The notes beneath the pieces were generated by a model. It worked only from the letters and a program-made list of their open reading frames with translations. It did not search any database and was not told the origin of the DNA. This document shows positions 17,419-29,067 of a stretch of DNA of 64,000 nt, piece by piece. The DNA is from Peribacillus simplex. GTDB taxonomy: Bacteria > Bacillota > Bacilli > Bacillales > DSM-1321. Position numbers and translations under genes: made by a program. The stretch lies in NCBI RefSeq assembly GCF_001578185.1, contig NZ_CP011008.1, positions 1,454,001-1,518,000 of the forward strand, read 5' to 3'. Position 1 is the first letter of the stretch; each line of letters starts with the position of its first letter.

Positions 17419-19089
17419 TTATTGGACTTCCATGATGATCGGTAGGATCATAGGACGGCGTTTAGTTTTTTCATATAGGAATGGAGATAAAGTGTCTGTA
17501 ATTTCATTTTTAATTTCAGACCATTGAGTAGTTTTGCGATCCATCACTTTATTTAAATGCTTAGTGATCAAGGATTGAGCATCACTGATCAGGTCTCCCG
17601 ATTCCCTCATATAAACAAATCCGCGTGAGATGATGTCAGGGCCGGACGCAATTTTGAATTCCTTCATATTTATGCTGACAACGACAACCACAAGACCTTC
17701 TTCGGAAAGAATCCGACGATCGCGTAAGACGATATTACCGATATCCCCGATGCCGCTTCCATCGATATAAACAGAGCCTGAAGGGATTTTACCAGCAATT
17801 TGTGCTGTGTTTTCACTTAAGGAAAGAACTTCACCATTATCCATGATAAAGCAATTTTCTTCCGGGACACCGCAATCGACTGCATGACGGGCATGAAGTT
17901 TTTGCATGCGATATTCACCATGGATTGGCATGAAGAATTTTGGCTTTATCAAACGAAGCATTAGTTTTTGTTCCTGCTGTCCGCCATGACCTGAAGTATG
18001 AATATCATTCAGTGGCCCTGAAATGACGTCTGCACCTGCACGATATAATTGATTAATCGTTCTGGAAACACTGATTGTATTACCAGGAATAGGTGAAGAA
18101 GAAAATACGACTGTATCACCAGGAATGATTTGAATTTGACGGTGAGTCCCATTTGCTATCCTTGACAGTGCTGCCATTGGTTCACCTTGGCTGCCTGTAC
18201 AAAGGATGGTTACTTTGTTCGCAGGCATACGATTTAATTGCTGTACATCTATAAATGTATCTTTAGGCGCTACGATATAACCAAGGTCTTGGCCAATTGA
18301 TATGGCGGAATCCATACTGCGGCCAAAAACAGCTATTTTACGGCCATTAGCCACGGCTGCTTCTACAACTTGCTGAAGGCGATGGATGTTCGATGCAAAC
18401 GTTGCAAAAATGATCCGGCCGTCAACCTTACGGAAAATGTCTTGAATGGTATCGCCGACACGGCTTTCAGACATAGTGAAGTTCTGCACTTCACTATTTG
18501 TGCTGTCCGAGAGTAAGCACAATACGCCTTCTTTGCCAATTTCAGCCATCTTGGTTAAGTTTGCTGGCTCACCAACAGGTGTGAAGTCGAATTTAAAATC
18601 ACCAGTATGGACAATTTGCCCAGGTGGCGTTTTTACAACGATTCCATAAGAATCAGGGATACTGTGAGTTGTGCGGAAGAATGAGACGGAAGTCTTCCGG
18701 AACTTGATCACTTCATCTTCACTGATTTCAATCATGGTTGTCTGACGTAAAAGGCCGTGTTCTTCCAATTTATTCCGAAGTAATCCAAGTGCAAGCTTCC
18801 CGCCGTACACAGGGACATTCACTTTTCTAAGTAAATAAGGAATCCCGCCAATATGGTCTTCATGGCCATGCGTGATGAAAACACCTTTAATTTTATCTAC
18901 ATTTTTCTCTAAATAGCTGTAATCCGGAATCACATAGTCAATACCGAGAAGTTCATCTTCAGGAAATTTAATTCCAGCATCAATGACGATGATCTCATCT
19001 TGAAACTGAACAGCATATGTGTTCTTACCGATTTCGCCTAAACCGCCCAGGGCGAATACAGCTGTTTGATCATTTTTTACAAATTTCAT
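17419..19089 (-). CDS. rnjA: Ribonuclease J1
   Basis: A 556-residue metallo-beta-lactamase/beta-CASP RNase. The catalytic motif [10 protein letters not shown] is near residue 74, further ligands are in [11 protein letters not shown] and PIHGEYRM, and a C-terminal J1 domain follows. RNase J1 has 5'-exonuclease and endonuclease activity and drives mRNA turnover and 16S maturation. The length matches B. subtilis RnjA (555). It starts three bases after the rpoY stop, so the two are cotranscribed. In B. subtilis, SR1P helps GapA bind this enzyme; an SR1P homologue is encoded at 30666. Confidence 0.97.
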   Translation of the reverse strand: MKFVKNDQTAVFALGGLGEIGKNTYAVQFQDEIIVIDAGIKFPEDELLGIDYVIPDYSYLEKNVDKIKGVFITHGHEDHIGGIPYLLRKVNVPVYGGKLALGLLRNKLEEHGLLRQTTMIEISEDEVIKFRKTSVSFFRTTHSIPDSYGIVVKTPPGQIVHTGDFKFDFTPVGEPANLTKMAEIGKEGVLCLLSDSTNSEVQNFTMSESRVGDTIQDIFRKVDGRIIFATFASNIHRLQQVVEAAVANGRKIAVFGRSMDSAISIGQDLGYIVAPKDTFIDVQQLNRMPANKVTILCTGSQGEPMAALSRIANGTHRQIQIIPGDTVVFSSSPIPGNTISVSRTINQLYRAGADVISGPLNDIHTSGHGGQQEQKLMLRLIKPKFFMPIHGEYRMQKLHARHAVDCGVPEENCFIMDNGEVLSLSENTAQIAGKIPSGSVYIDGSGIGDIGNIVLRDRRILSEEGLVVVVVSINMKEFKIASGPDIISRGFVYMRESGDLISDAQSLITKHLNKVMDRKTTQWSEIKNEITDTLSPFLYEKTKRRPMILPIIMEVQ

Positions 19090-19092
19090 AAA

Positions 19093-19302
19093 TTATAGCT
19101 CCAATACTTTGTAATCTTCATTTTGTTTTTCATATTCTAAATATGCTCCGGTTACCGGTAGTACAATTTCTACGTTATAAGGTTCTTTTTTTAATTTTAA
19201 ACGGACGTCACGAACAGATTCACCTTCAACAAACACTGTTTTAGTATTCTCCCTGATGGGAACCTCTGCTATGGTTACTTGATAGTATACCTTAAAAACC
19301 AT
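19093..19302 (-). CDS. rpoY: RNA polymerase epsilon subunit
   Basis: A 69-residue protein of the RpoY family: VFKVYYQ at the start, then RENTKTVFVEGESVRDVRLKL and VEIVLPVTGAYLEYE. The small subunit binds the base of RNA polymerase, resembles phage Gp2 and is found in firmicutes. It lies directly upstream of rnjA, the conserved pairing. The ATG has GGAGAG about eight bases upstream. Confidence 0.95.
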   Translation of the reverse strand: MVFKVYYQVTIAEVPIRENTKTVFVEGESVRDVRLKLKKEPYNVEIVLPVTGAYLEYEKQNEDYKVLEL

Positions 19303-19865
19303 TTTAATCTCTCCTCACTTGTTTGCATTGCTTTTTTCATTATATATAAAAACAACAATTTTTTCATGTTTTTCAACATCATGTAAAAATAAACCCAGCT
19401 CCGCCATAAAAACGGAAGGGGTTTTGATGAATTAAATATACCAATGTCTAAAAAAGTATATAAAAAAATAGATGGCAGATATCGGGTATCAATCCAATTA
19501 CAGCTTCCTCTATCATATATCCTATCCGTTTTTACTATGTGTAAAACTTAAATCGCTAAGAAAAGTTTCTGCAAGCTTCTTTTCATGTGAAAATAGTTTA
19601 CTCACTTTATCTTATTTAAATGGGATCCTTTTTCGCAAACGATTTCTTTCTTAATTATATAGTACCATTGGGTACAGCGTTTCATGAAAAGACAACGGCT
19701 AATAATTTGATGAAATATGTAATCACCTTGCATATCAACGCCAAGATAGAAAGAATGCTTAACAAGAACTTTACAACAAGGAAGAAGCCCTCCGCAAGTT
19801 TTTGAAGGGCTGTCCGAAAAAAATTCGCATATGGATGACGGCCATGGCAGGATATGAATGGCAAA
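19303..19865. other. Gene-poor AT-rich stretch upstream of rpoY
   Basis: I see no convincing gene here. Open frames of about 60 codons on both strands (19472-19654, 19620-19805, 19682-19864) have no ribosome binding site or family resemblance. The rpoY promoter should lie at its left edge. A hairpin AGCCCT/AGGGCT (19786-19811) could end a minus-strand transcript coming from the microgene at 19866. Confidence 0.5.
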
Positions 19866-19937
19866 TCATGCGATAGATTTTTTTCTTAAAAGATCATTCC
19901 ACTGTTTAACAAGCTTTTTACGAAGCTTTTTTAACAT
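19866..19937 (-). CDS. Candidate 23-residue cationic amphipathic peptide
   Basis: The frame reads MLKKLRKKLVKQ-WNDLLRKK-SIA, with ten Lys/Arg against one Asp. Plotted as a helix, leucines and the tryptophan can fall on one face. The ATG lies ten bases after AAGGGAG. Upstream on the same strand is a reasonable sigma-A promoter, TTTACA (19989-19984), 16 bases, TACAAT (19967-19962). A hairpin at 19786-19811 could terminate the RNA. These signals together make it more than a chance frame, but I recognise no family, and the peptide could be a membrane-active, regulatory or toxin-like product. Confidence 0.4.
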   Translation of the reverse strand: MLKKLRKKLVKQWNDLLRKKSIA

Positions 19938-20086
19938 GGCGATCACGCTCCCTTAGTTATTATTGTATAGGATTATTCAATAATGTAAATATGTCTTTAC
20001 AAGTACTTGGCCCATTTTTGAAAAAAAAGGCACATTCATACCGACAACTGTGATTTCAGAGGCAAGAAGGAAGGGGGAAGTGTAAG

Positions 20087-20191
20087 ATGGAAAACCTGAG
20101 TTTTAGTTCTATTAAGAATAGTATATGCTCATTCTTGAATACAAACCGTAACTTTGAGTGGAATTCGGTAGAGTTACTTGACTTATCTTGA
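20087..20191 (+). CDS. Candidate 34-residue microprotein, divergent from the cationic peptide
   Basis: A short frame begins MENLSFSSIKNSIC and ends ELLDLS, with one cysteine and no membrane segment. Its ATG has AAGGGGGAAG at suitable distance, one of the better ribosome binding sites in the region. A TGAAAA (start near 20018) and a CGAC about 17 bases later resemble an ECF-type promoter but are weak. It lies upstream of ykrA on the same strand without an obvious terminator. Expression is unproven. Confidence 0.3.
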   Translation: MENLSFSSIKNSICSFLNTNRNFEWNSVELLDLS

Positions 20192-20255
20192 TGACAATTA
20201 TTAAATGGGTACATATTAAAAAAGGAAAAATGAATGAATTGGAAGTGAATCGTTA

Positions 20256-21023
20256 GTGAAAATCGTATTTTTTGATATTGACGGAACATTGCTTGATCAT
20301 GAAAAAAAGTTACCTGCTTCAACGAAAAAAGCCATTAAGCAATTACAGGATAGCGGGGTTTTCGTAGCGATTGCCACTGGAAGGGCACCATTTATGTTCG
20401 AGTCTTTAAGGGAAGAACTGGGCATCGATACATTCGTTAGTTTCAATGGACAATACGTTGTTTTTGAAGGGAAAGTCGTTTATAAAAACCCTTTGAGCAT
20501 ACCTGAGATAAAAAGGCTTCACGAACATGCTGAAAATAATAAAATACCAATCGTTTTCATGAATGAGGAGACAATGAAATCGAGTGTCCCACATCATAGC
20601 AGAATTGAAGAAGCATTAAGCACCTTGAAGTTCCCACACCCTGAACATGTGGCAGACTTTTATGAGGACCATGAAATATACCAGGCCTTATTATTCTGCT
20701 CGGAAGATGAAGAAGGGAATTTTGTTGGGAAATATAATGACTTTCACTTTATTAGATGGCATGAATACTCGACGGATGTACTTCCATTCGGGGGTTCAAA
20801 AGCTGAAGGTATTAAAATATTAATGGATAAAGTCGGGTTTGCTCTTGAAGATGTTTACGCCTTTGGAGATGGCTTAAATGATATAGAAATGTTAAAAGTA
20901 GCGGGATATGGCGTGGCAATGGGGAATGCCGGTCAACTTGTGAAGCAAGAGGCCGACTTTGTAACGAAGGATGTCGATGATGATGGCATACTTTTTGGTT
21001 TGAAGGAACTTGAACTGATTTAA
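20256..21023 (+). CDS. ykrA: HAD-superfamily (Cof-type) phosphatase YkrA
   Basis: A 255-residue HAD hydrolase. The nucleophile motif is FFDIDGTLLDHE (residues 4-15), motif II is AIATGRAP, the conserved lysine is in GGSKAEGI, and motif IV is GDGLNDIEML. A C2B cap lies between. Such enzymes dephosphorylate small sugar phosphates, nucleotides or cofactors; the substrate is not predictable. It starts at GTG after TGGAAGTG. Position between rpoY and defB matches ykrA in B. subtilis. Confidence 0.9.
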   Translation: MKIVFFDIDGTLLDHEKKLPASTKKAIKQLQDSGVFVAIATGRAPFMFESLREELGIDTFVSFNGQYVVFEGKVVYKNPLSIPEIKRLHEHAENNKIPIVFMNEETMKSSVPHHSRIEEALSTLKFPHPEHVADFYEDHEIYQALLFCSEDEEGNFVGKYNDFHFIRWHEYSTDVLPFGGSKAEGIKILMDKVGFALEDVYAFGDGLNDIEMLKVAGYGVAMGNAGQLVKQEADFVTKDVDDDGILFGLKELELI

Positions 21024-21025
21024 AT

Positions 21026-21059
21026 AAAAACTCCCGTCAACCAAAAGACGGGAGTTTTT
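21026..21059. terminator. Bidirectional terminator between ykrA and defB
   Basis: The 13-bp perfect stem AAAAACTCCCGTC/GACGGGAGTTTTT serves both convergent genes. Confidence 0.9.
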
Positions 21060-21071
21060 GTCGCTTATACG

Positions 21072-21626
21072 TTACCTTTCCACCGCAATGGAATTTTCCG
21101 GAACCGCATAGGGTTCTTCCTGATTGATATGATCATAAAACATGATTCCATTAAGATGGTCGATTTCATGTTGAAAGCAAATGGCTGCGGTGCCTTTAAG
21201 GCGGAGCTGAACCGAATTTTCTTCCAGGTCCGTACCCACAACCGTTATTCGAGCATAACGTGGTACATAGCCAGAAACGGGTCGATTAACGGAAAGACAG
21301 CCTTCTCCGGATGTCAAGTATGCTTTCTCCACTGAATGACTAATGAGTTTTGGGTTGAAAAGTGCATAGCTATACAGTTGATCATCTTTTTCTTTCAAAT
21401 GGACCGCAATCATCCTTTTTGAAACATTAACCTGTGGTGCAGCCAAGCCGATTCCTGCCCTTAACCCGTATAAAGCAGCAATATCGGGCTTTTGGCTGTT
21501 TTGGACGTATTCCATCAAGCTAGCTAAAAGTTGCTTATCTTCATCTGACGCCGGAAGTGGAACCTCCAGCGCGACTTTCCTTAATATCGGATCGTCTTCC
21601 TTAACAAAATCATCCATAGTAAGCAT
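21072..21626 (-). CDS. defB: Peptide deformylase
   Basis: A 184-residue type-2 peptide deformylase. The three active-site motifs are GIGLAAPQV (near residue 58), EGCLSV (near 109) and QHEIDHLNG (near 152); Cys and the two His bind the metal, and Glu is the catalytic base. It removes the N-formyl group from nascent proteins. The length is standard for the Bacillus type-2 enzyme. It is a single gene in the ykrA-defB-ykyA order of B. subtilis. Confidence 0.96.
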   Translation of the reverse strand: MLTMDDFVKEDDPILRKVALEVPLPASDEDKQLLASLMEYVQNSQKPDIAALYGLRAGIGLAAPQVNVSKRMIAVHLKEKDDQLYSYALFNPKLISHSVEKAYLTSGEGCLSVNRPVSGYVPRYARITVVGTDLEENSVQLRLKGTAAICFQHEIDHLNGIMFYDHINQEEPYAVPENSIAVER

Positions 21627-21832
21627 AATCTTTCACCCCATAGAAATTCTTATAATATGTATAGGTTATTTTAACAAAAAAAATGCTGAAAGTTAATGGG
21701 AGGGATGGAATCGGTCGACAAATTCCTATCCCAGCCATTATTTGTTGAGGTCTTTTTAAAAAAAATAGAAATTTTTTTGTGAATAGGGTAAATAGATAAC
21801 ATTTTCGGGTAAAGGTAAAAGTAATTATCTGT

Positions 21833-21994
21833 TTAGCAAAAGCAAGCGCCGACAATGATGAGCAGAATGAACAGGACGATGATTAGGGCGAAGCCGCTTC
21901 CAAAGCCGCAGCCTCCACCACATTGACCACCGTAACCAAAGCTGGGTTCAACGGAAACCGGATAACAACAATCCTGGTTGTAACCTCCATACAT
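21833..21994 (-). CDS. YjcZ-family small sporulation peptide
   Basis: A 53-residue protein of the YjcZ type: a Tyr/Gly/Cys-rich N-terminus ([10 protein letters not shown]), a glycine-rich linker (GGGCGFGSG) and the family's hydrophobic tail [16 protein letters not shown] ending in FC. These peptides are made by the dozen in Bacillaceae and are linked to sporulation. The ATG at 21994 follows CGGAGGTATG; an upstream in-frame GTG has no site. The six cysteines are unusual for the family. Confidence 0.88.
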   Translation of the reverse strand: MYGGYNQDCCYPVSVEPSFGYGGQCGGGCGFGSGFALIIVLFILLIIVGACFC

Positions 21995-22204
21995 AATTTC
22001 ATACCTCCGTTTTTGTATTATTAAAATGTTGACCACTCTGATTTGAAACGGTCCCTACAGCCTATGCAGTATGGTTTAAAGGGTGTAGGCTTACGCCCAG
22101 TAATGAAAAATTCATGTTCGGAATATGATTGGTACAAGTGTCTGTGCTTAAACAGAAATTTAGAGAAATATGAATCTACAAAGAACTATCAGAAGGAGCT
22201 GTCT

Positions 22205-22867
22205 ATGTTGAAGCGTTTTGGTCCATATGTTATTTTACTTCTTTTTTTAGCGATCTTGACCGGTTGTTTTAATGGTTCACCGGAAGAAAGAATCCACAAG
22301 ATCCTAGAGAAAACTGCAGAAAAGGAAAGTGATTTCACCGAGAATCAGGAGCCACTTAATGATTTGGAGAAAAAAGAAAAAGAACAGTATGAGAAAATCA
22401 TTAAACTTGGCTTGGAAGAGTATGAACAAATCGTCGAGCTTTCAGATGAAGCAACTAAAAATATTGACCAAAGGGAGGAAATAATTGAAAAGGAACAAAG
22501 CAGCATGCAATCCTCGAAAGAACAATTTAATAAGATAGATGAACAAATCGGGAAAATAGAGGATGAAAAGGTAAAAAAAGAAGCGACTGAAATGAAAAAG
22601 GTCATGAGTGAACGTTATAGCACCTACGACAACTTATATGATGCCTATCAGCAAAGTCTGGCAAATGATCGTGAATTATATGAACTGTTTAAAAAAGAGG
22701 ATTTGAAAATGGATGAATTACAAGGACAAATCGAGAAAATCAATACTTCCTATACAAAAGTTTTGAAAGCGAATGAGCAATTTAATGCATTAACGGTAAA
22801 GTCCAATCAAAAAAAAGAAAGTTTTTATGACAGTTCGGGCATAGAAATGGCTGACTCAACAAAATAA
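22205..22867 (+). CDS. ykyA: YkyA-type cell-wall-binding lipoprotein
   Basis: A 220-residue lipoprotein. The signal peptide ends in the lipobox LTGC (Cys20). The rest is charged and almost wholly helical with long coiled-coil heptads (about 35-200), as in the YkyA/PF10368 family of putative cell-wall-binding lipoproteins. The ATG at 22205 is preferred, as AGAAGGAG lies seven bases upstream and it gives a clean signal peptide; the open frame extends further upstream without one. It precedes pdhA, as in B. subtilis. Confidence 0.88.
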   Translation: MLKRFGPYVILLLFLAILTGCFNGSPEERIHKILEKTAEKESDFTENQEPLNDLEKKEKEQYEKIIKLGLEEYEQIVELSDEATKNIDQREEIIEKEQSSMQSSKEQFNKIDEQIGKIEDEKVKKEATEMKKVMSERYSTYDNLYDAYQQSLANDRELYELFKKEDLKMDELQGQIEKINTSYTKVLKANEQFNALTVKSNQKKESFYDSSGIEMADSTK

Positions 22868-22878
22868 TATAAGTAATG

Positions 22879-22912
22879 ATGGGCTGTGATCCTCACTCAC
22901 AGCCCATTTTTT
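22879..22912 (+). terminator. Terminator of ykyA
   Basis: An 11-bp perfect stem ATGGGCTGTGA/TCACAGCCCAT is followed by TTTTTTG. Confidence 0.9.
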
Positions 22913-23036
22913 GTGGATCCAGTTTTCTATAAACTGAAAAATTCTAGAATGATTTTTAAATGCAGATAGCCGAAGGTGAATTTCAGTACCTGTACTAAAA
23001 AAAAATGAAAATAGAAAATCTAACAGCAGACTGATA

Positions 23037-23050
23037 TGAAAGCGTTTGAA
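23037..23050 (+). promoter_or_regulatory. Possible cre (CcpA) site upstream of pdhA
   Basis: TGAAAGCGTTTGAA matches the cre consensus in its left and central part but not at the last positions. It lies 220 bases upstream of the promoter candidate. The 640-base space before pdhA holds otherwise only AT-rich sequence and small hairpins. Weak evidence. Confidence 0.3.
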
Positions 23051-23271
23051 TATTTTTTTAGAATATTATCTTAAAGGCTCAAATGCCTTTAGTTAAAGCG
23101 GTTTTGGAATCGATTGGATAGGCTGAGGGATTGAAATATTATCTTTATTCATCCATAAATTGAAAAATGGTGGGGGATTAATAGTACAGCTGTAAAACGA
23201 AAACTGATACAGAGAAGAAGTGTGAGTATTGTAGATTCTCGTAAATCAAAAAAATAAGGAACTCCAAGTGA

Positions 23272-23301
23272 TTGACTTGATGTTAATTCATCTTGTAAAC
23301 T
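23272..23301 (+). promoter_or_regulatory. Candidate sigma-A promoter of the pdh operon
   Basis: TTGACT and TAAACT are separated by 18 bases. The predicted start leaves a leader of about 200 bases before the pdhA ATG. Confidence 0.55.
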
Positions 23302-23462
23302 AAATCTGTAAAAGTTCTTGTATCATTTTCCTTGATTTTTTTTATGGTACAGAATAAGATTGAGACATATTAAGCATATCCACGTTTGAGGGATTGGTCT
23401 TAAGGGAAAAATAAAACAATGAATTGTTGAAGAAACTATAAAGCAAACTATCTTTGCTTTAG

Positions 23463-24623
<1,161 letters not shown>

Positions 24624-24626
24624 GCC

Positions 24627-25604
24627 ATGGCTCAATTGACGATGATTCAAGCAATTACAGAAGCATTACGTACAGAACTAAAAAATGACGAGAATGTACT
24701 CGTTTTTGGAGAAGATGTTGGTCTTAATGGAGGAGTTTTCCGTGCAACGGAAAATCTTCAAAAAGAATTCGGCGAAGATCGTGTATTTGATACACCTCTA
24801 GCTGAATCCGGAATCGGTGGATTAGCTGTCGGTCTTTCCTTGCAAGGTTTCCGTCCTGTTCCTGAAATACAATTCTTCGGTTTCATATATGAAGTAATGG
24901 ACTCCGTAAGCGGTCAGCTTGCTCGTATGCGCTACCGTTCAGGCGGACGTTACAGTGCGCCGGTTACAATTCGCTCACCTTTTGGAGGCGGAGTGCATAC
25001 TCCGGAAATGCACGCTGATAGCTTAGAAGGTTTAATGGCTCAGCAACCTGGGTTAAAGGTAGTTATCCCTTCCACTCCTTACGATGCTAAAGGCTTATTG
25101 ATTTCGGCGATTCGTGATAATGACCCTGTCATTTTCCTTGAGCACATGAAATTGTACCGCTCTTTCCGTCAGGAAGTTCCTGAGGAAGAATATACAATTC
25201 CATTAGGAAAAGCGGATGTGAAAAGAGAAGGAACGGATTTATCCATTATTACGTATGGTGCGATGGTACAAGAATCAATCAAGGCAGCTGAAGAATTGGC
25301 TAAGGAAGGTCATTCCGTAGAAGTGGTCGACTTACGGACTGTATCTCCATTGGATATTGATACAATCATTGCTTCTGTAGAAAAAACAGGACGCGCAATC
25401 GTTGTTCAAGAAGCACAAAAGCAAGCTGGTATAGCAGCGAATGTTGTCGCGGAAATTAACGAACGTGCCATTTTGAGCTTGGATGCTCCAGTACTGCGTG
25501 TGGCGGCTGCTGATACGGTATTCGCGTTTTCACAAGCTGAAACAGTATGGCTCCCTAATTATAAAGACATTATTGAAACGGCGACTAAAGTCTTGAAGTT
25601 TTAA
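24627..25604 (+). CDS. pdhB: Pyruvate dehydrogenase E1 beta subunit
   Basis: A 325-residue transketolase-like subunit beginning [15 protein letters not shown]. It holds the E-G-V-F ThDP-activating region ([15 protein letters not shown]) and the C-terminal transketolase domain (about 200-325). It completes the alpha2beta2 E1 heterotetramer. It starts three bases after pdhA, behind AGAAGGAG. The length is identical to that of B. subtilis PdhB. Confidence 0.97.
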   Translation: MAQLTMIQAITEALRTELKNDENVLVFGEDVGLNGGVFRATENLQKEFGEDRVFDTPLAESGIGGLAVGLSLQGFRPVPEIQFFGFIYEVMDSVSGQLARMRYRSGGRYSAPVTIRSPFGGGVHTPEMHADSLEGLMAQQPGLKVVIPSTPYDAKGLLISAIRDNDPVIFLEHMKLYRSFRQEVPEEEYTIPLGKADVKREGTDLSIITYGAMVQESIKAAEELAKEGHSVEVVDLRTVSPLDIDTIIASVEKTGRAIVVQEAQKQAGIAANVVAEINERAILSLDAPVLRVAAADTVFAFSQAETVWLPNYKDIIETATKVLKF

Positions 25605-25724
25605 CAATCTTAAGCAATGGAATGAATGTCCTGCTTGAGAAAGTAATTTCGCATTAACGGTAATGCAAGATAAAGGACTTTATTCAAAGCACTAAGTATG
25701 ATTTAATATAGGAGGTTGAACTCA

Positions 25725-27083
25725 GTGGCATTCCAATTTAGACTCCCTGATATCGGAGAAGGTATACACGAAGGTGAAATAGTGAAATGGTTTGTAAAAC
25801 CAGGAGATAAGATTCAAGAAGATGACGTGCTTTGCGAGGTTCAAAACGATAAGGCCGTTGTTGAAATCCCATCACCAGTGGAAGGTACCGTTGAAGAAAT
25901 CCTTGTTCAAGAAGGAACGGTTGCCGTTGTAGGTGATGTACTTGTAACATTCGATGCTCCAGGATATGAAGATCTTCAGTTTAAAGGGGATCATGGAGAA
26001 GAAGCGAAGGCAGAAGGTGCTAAGAATACGGAGGCCCAGGTTCAAGCTACAGCTGAAGCTGGACAGGAAGTCAAGAAAGAGGCTGCTCCGGTTCAAGAAA
26101 ATAGTGCAGAAACGGGCGCGGGATCACAACCACAAGTTGAGGCGGATCCTTCACGTCGTATTATCGCCATGCCTTCTGTTAGAAAATATGCACGCGAACA
26201 AGGGGTAAATATTCGTGAGATTTCTGGTTCTGGGGATAACGGCCGCATCATGAAAGATGACATCGATGCTTTCAAAAACGGCAAAACGGCTCCACAGCAA
26301 CCAGCAGCTCAAAGTGAAGCTTCACAACAAACTGATACGGAAAAAACCGAAAAACAAAAAGTTTCAATTCCAGAAGGGCAATATCCTGAAACTCGCGAGA
26401 AAATGAGCGGTATGAGAAAAGCGATCGCCAAAGCAATGGTTAAATCCAAACAAACAGCTCCACATGTAACATTAATGGATGAAATCGATGTGACGCTATT
26501 GGTTGCTCACCGTAAAAAATTCAAGGGAATTGCTGCAGAAAAAGGAATCAAGCTTACTTTCCTACCTTATGTTGTTAAAGCGTTAACAAGTGCATTGCGT
26601 GAATTCCCTATGCTAAACACATCATTTGATGATGAGGCTAGTGAGATTATCCATAAACACTATTACAATATCGGAATTGCAGCAGACACAGACAAAGGAC
26701 TGCTCGTTCCAGTTGTAAAAGATGCAGATCGTAAATCAACTTTTGCTATTTCACAAGAAATTAATGAATTAGCGACGAAAGCCCGTGACGGCAAATTGGC
26801 TCCTAACGAAATGAAAGGTGCTTCTTGCTCCATTACGAATATCGGTTCCGCAGGCGGTCAATGGTTCACACCTGTAATCAATCATCCAGAAGTTGCCATT
26901 CTAGGGATTGGACGCATTGCCGAAAAAGCAATTGTACGCGACGGGGAAATTATCGCCGCTCCAGTTCTGGCATTATCACTGAGCTTTGATCACCGCATGA
27001 TTGATGGGGCTACTGCTCAGCATGCATTGAATCATATCAAAAAGTTATTGAACGACCCAGAATTATTGTTAATGGAGGCGTAA
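25725..27083 (+). CDS. pdhC: Dihydrolipoyl acetyltransferase (PDH E2)
   Basis: A 452-residue E2. A single lipoyl domain (about 1-80) carries the lipoylated Lys in QNDKAVVE (about residue 43). An Ala/Glu/Gln-rich linker, a peripheral-subunit-binding domain (about 140-180, [12 protein letters not shown]) and a second linker follow. The acetyltransferase core (about 225-452) has the catalytic DHRMIDG. The GTG at 25725 is chosen because GGAGG is nine bases upstream; an in-frame TTG at 25716 is too close. The 120-base gap after pdhB has a small GCATTA/TAATGC hairpin and could hold an internal promoter. Confidence 0.96.
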   Translation: MAFQFRLPDIGEGIHEGEIVKWFVKPGDKIQEDDVLCEVQNDKAVVEIPSPVEGTVEEILVQEGTVAVVGDVLVTFDAPGYEDLQFKGDHGEEAKAEGAKNTEAQVQATAEAGQEVKKEAAPVQENSAETGAGSQPQVEADPSRRIIAMPSVRKYAREQGVNIREISGSGDNGRIMKDDIDAFKNGKTAPQQPAAQSEASQQTDTEKTEKQKVSIPEGQYPETREKMSGMRKAIAKAMVKSKQTAPHVTLMDEIDVTLLVAHRKKFKGIAAEKGIKLTFLPYVVKALTSALREFPMLNTSFDDEASEIIHKHYYNIGIAADTDKGLLVPVVKDADRKSTFAISQEINELATKARDGKLAPNEMKGASCSITNIGSAGGQWFTPVINHPEVAILGIGRIAEKAIVRDGEIIAAPVLALSLSFDHRMIDGATAQHALNHIKKLLNDPELLLMEA

Positions 27084-27086
27084 ACA

Positions 27087-28499
27087 ATGGTAGTAGGAGA
27101 TTTTCCAATCGAAACAGATACTTTAGTGATCGGTTCAGGCCCAGGGGGATATGTTGCCGCAATTCGCGCAGCGCAGCTTGGACAGAAAGTAACGGTCGTT
27201 GAAAAAGGAACAATCGGCGGAGTTTGTTTGAATGTAGGCTGTATCCCATCGAAAGCTTTAATTTCGGCAGGACACCGCTTCCATGAAGCTCAGCATTCAG
27301 AAGACATGGGTATCTTTGCAGAAAAAGTTACTGTTGATTTTTCTAAAGTACAAGCTTGGAAAGGTACTGTTGTAAAAAAATTAACTGGCGGTGTAAGCAG
27401 CCTGTTAAAAGGTAATAATGTTGATGTTGTAACTGGCGAAGCTTACTTCGTTGATGAAAACAGCATCCGCGTTATGAATGAAGACTCAGCCCAAACATAT
27501 ACATTTAAAAACGCAATCATCGCAACTGGTTCATCGCCAATCGAGATTCCGTCATTTAAATATACGAAACGTGTACTTAATTCCACTGGTGCTCTTGCTC
27601 TGGAAGAAGTTCCAAGTTCGATCGTGGTAATCGGCGGAGGTTATATTGGTACTGAGCTTGGCGGAGCGTTCGCAAGTTTTGGCACTAAAGTGACCATCCT
27701 TGAAGGTACAGAAGAAATTCTTTCTGCAGGCTTTGAAAAACAAATGGCAGCACTTGTTAAACGTAACCTTAAAAACAAGGGCGCTGAAATTGTTACTAAA
27801 GCAAATGCTAAAGGCGTGGAAGAAACTGAAACAGGTGTAACCGTTACTTATGAAGTAAAAGGCGAAGAGAAAAAAGTTGAAGCCGATTACGTTTTAGTAA
27901 CAGTGGGACGTCGTCCTAATACTGCAGAAATCGGTTTGGAACAAGTCGGAATCAAAATGACTGACCGCGGTTTGGTCGAAACGGATAAACAATGCCGTAC
28001 AAGCGTGAAAAACATTTATGCAATCGGAGATATCGTTTCTGGACCTCAATTGGCTCATAAAGCTTCTTATGAAGGTAAAATTGCTGCTGAAGCCATTGCA
28101 GGACATTCATCTGAAATCGACTATCTTGCTATTCCGGCTGTTGTATTCTCTGAACCGGAACTTGCTTCTGTCGGTTATAATGAAAAAGAAGCGAAGGAAG
28201 CTGGAATCGAAGCTCTTGCTTCTAAATTCCCATTCGCTGCAAATGGACGTGCCCTTTCATTAAATAATACGGACGGATTTGTGAAGCTTATCACTCGCAA
28301 AGAAGACGGATTGGTTATAGGAGCACAAATTGCAGGACCAAACGCTTCTGATATGATTGCAGAACTTGGTTTAGCTATCGAAGCGGGAATGACTGCCGAA
28401 GATATCGCCATGACAATCCATGCACATCCAACATTAGGGGAAATCACAATGGAAGCTGCTGAAGTTGCCCTTGGAACTCCTATTCACATCATTAAGTAA
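27087..28499 (+). CDS. pdhD: Dihydrolipoamide dehydrogenase (PDH E3)
   Basis: A 470-residue flavoprotein. FAD-binding [10 protein letters not shown] is near residue 12, the redox disulfide lies in [13 protein letters not shown], the NAD-binding motif is [10 protein letters not shown], and the C-terminal dimer interface ends with the catalytic HAHPTLGE. It reoxidises the lipoyl groups of E2, also of other 2-oxoacid dehydrogenases. It starts three bases after pdhC with GGAGGCG inside the pdhC end. It is the last gene before a strong terminator. Confidence 0.97.
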   Translation: MVVGDFPIETDTLVIGSGPGGYVAAIRAAQLGQKVTVVEKGTIGGVCLNVGCIPSKALISAGHRFHEAQHSEDMGIFAEKVTVDFSKVQAWKGTVVKKLTGGVSSLLKGNNVDVVTGEAYFVDENSIRVMNEDSAQTYTFKNAIIATGSSPIEIPSFKYTKRVLNSTGALALEEVPSSIVVIGGGYIGTELGGAFASFGTKVTILEGTEEILSAGFEKQMAALVKRNLKNKGAEIVTKANAKGVEETETGVTVTYEVKGEEKKVEADYVLVTVGRRPNTAEIGLEQVGIKMTDRGLVETDKQCRTSVKNIYAIGDIVSGPQLAHKASYEGKIAAEAIAGHSSEIDYLAIPAVVFSEPELASVGYNEKEAKEAGIEALASKFPFAANGRALSLNNTDGFVKLITRKEDGLVIGAQIAGPNASDMIAELGLAIEAGMTAEDIAMTIHAHPTLGEITMEAAEVALGTPIHIIK

Positions 28500-28508
28500 T
28501 TATTTTAT

Positions 28509-28538
28509 AAAAGCGTACTGCAAATGCAGTACGCTTTT
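28509..28538 (+). terminator. Terminator of pdhABCD
   Basis: A 14-bp perfect stem AAAAGCGTACTGCA/TGCAGTACGCTTTT is followed by T. Confidence 0.9.
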
Positions 28539-28773
28539 TCTTATTTGCCAGATAAAATGAAGGATTACCCCAATTCATAAATTTTTCTTTACACTAGTTA
28601 AATGAAAAGGACAAAAAGGGCATAAGCTATAAAAAGGACGTCTTACTTTTTTCCTTGAAAAGGTTTGAATAAGGTAAAAGAGGATAAAAAATAAGAAGAG
28701 CGATTTGCTGAACGAATATTTTTTCCAATAAAGTTTATTGCTGATATATTCATATTAAAATGGGGTGGATCAC

Positions 28774-29022
28774 TTGAAAAATTATCTGGTAATCCTCTTT
28801 CAACTAATCGTTTGGAGTGGGTATACATTAGTTGAATGGCTTTCCGTTAATGATCGATTTGTTTTCAAAGTATTCATGTTTCTGGTCTTCTCTTATTTAG
28901 CCATTTACATTGGTAAAATGATTTTAAAATCCAATAAGCGCACCTTGCTTGTTACCGTGATAAGTTTATTATGTTACGGAATTTTGCAAATCCTATTGGA
29001 AACGCTTGTACCGGTTTATTGA
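28774..29022 (+). CDS. Small membrane protein, unknown
   Basis: An 82-residue protein with three probable membrane helices (about 4-21, 28-50, 58-78) separated by short basic loops (KSNKR). It starts at TTG behind TGGGGTGGAT. I do not recognise the family. In B. subtilis this position after pdhD holds the small lipoprotein gene slp; this protein has no lipobox and is not slp. It precedes the lipoprotein deacetylase on the same strand, 45 bases away, and may be cotranscribed. Confidence 0.75.
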   Translation: MKNYLVILFQLIVWSGYTLVEWLSVNDRFVFKVFMFLVFSYLAIYIGKMILKSNKRTLLVTVISLLCYGILQILLETLVPVY

Positions 29023-29067
29023 AATTTTCGTAAGGTCAACAACGACACAAGAATCCACGGGGGAATT

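Noticed and set aside
19472..19864. Frames of about 60 codons on both strands in the gap upstream of rpoY
   Set aside because: No ribosome binding site, poor composition (Phe/Leu/Ser runs from AT-rich DNA) and mutual overlap.
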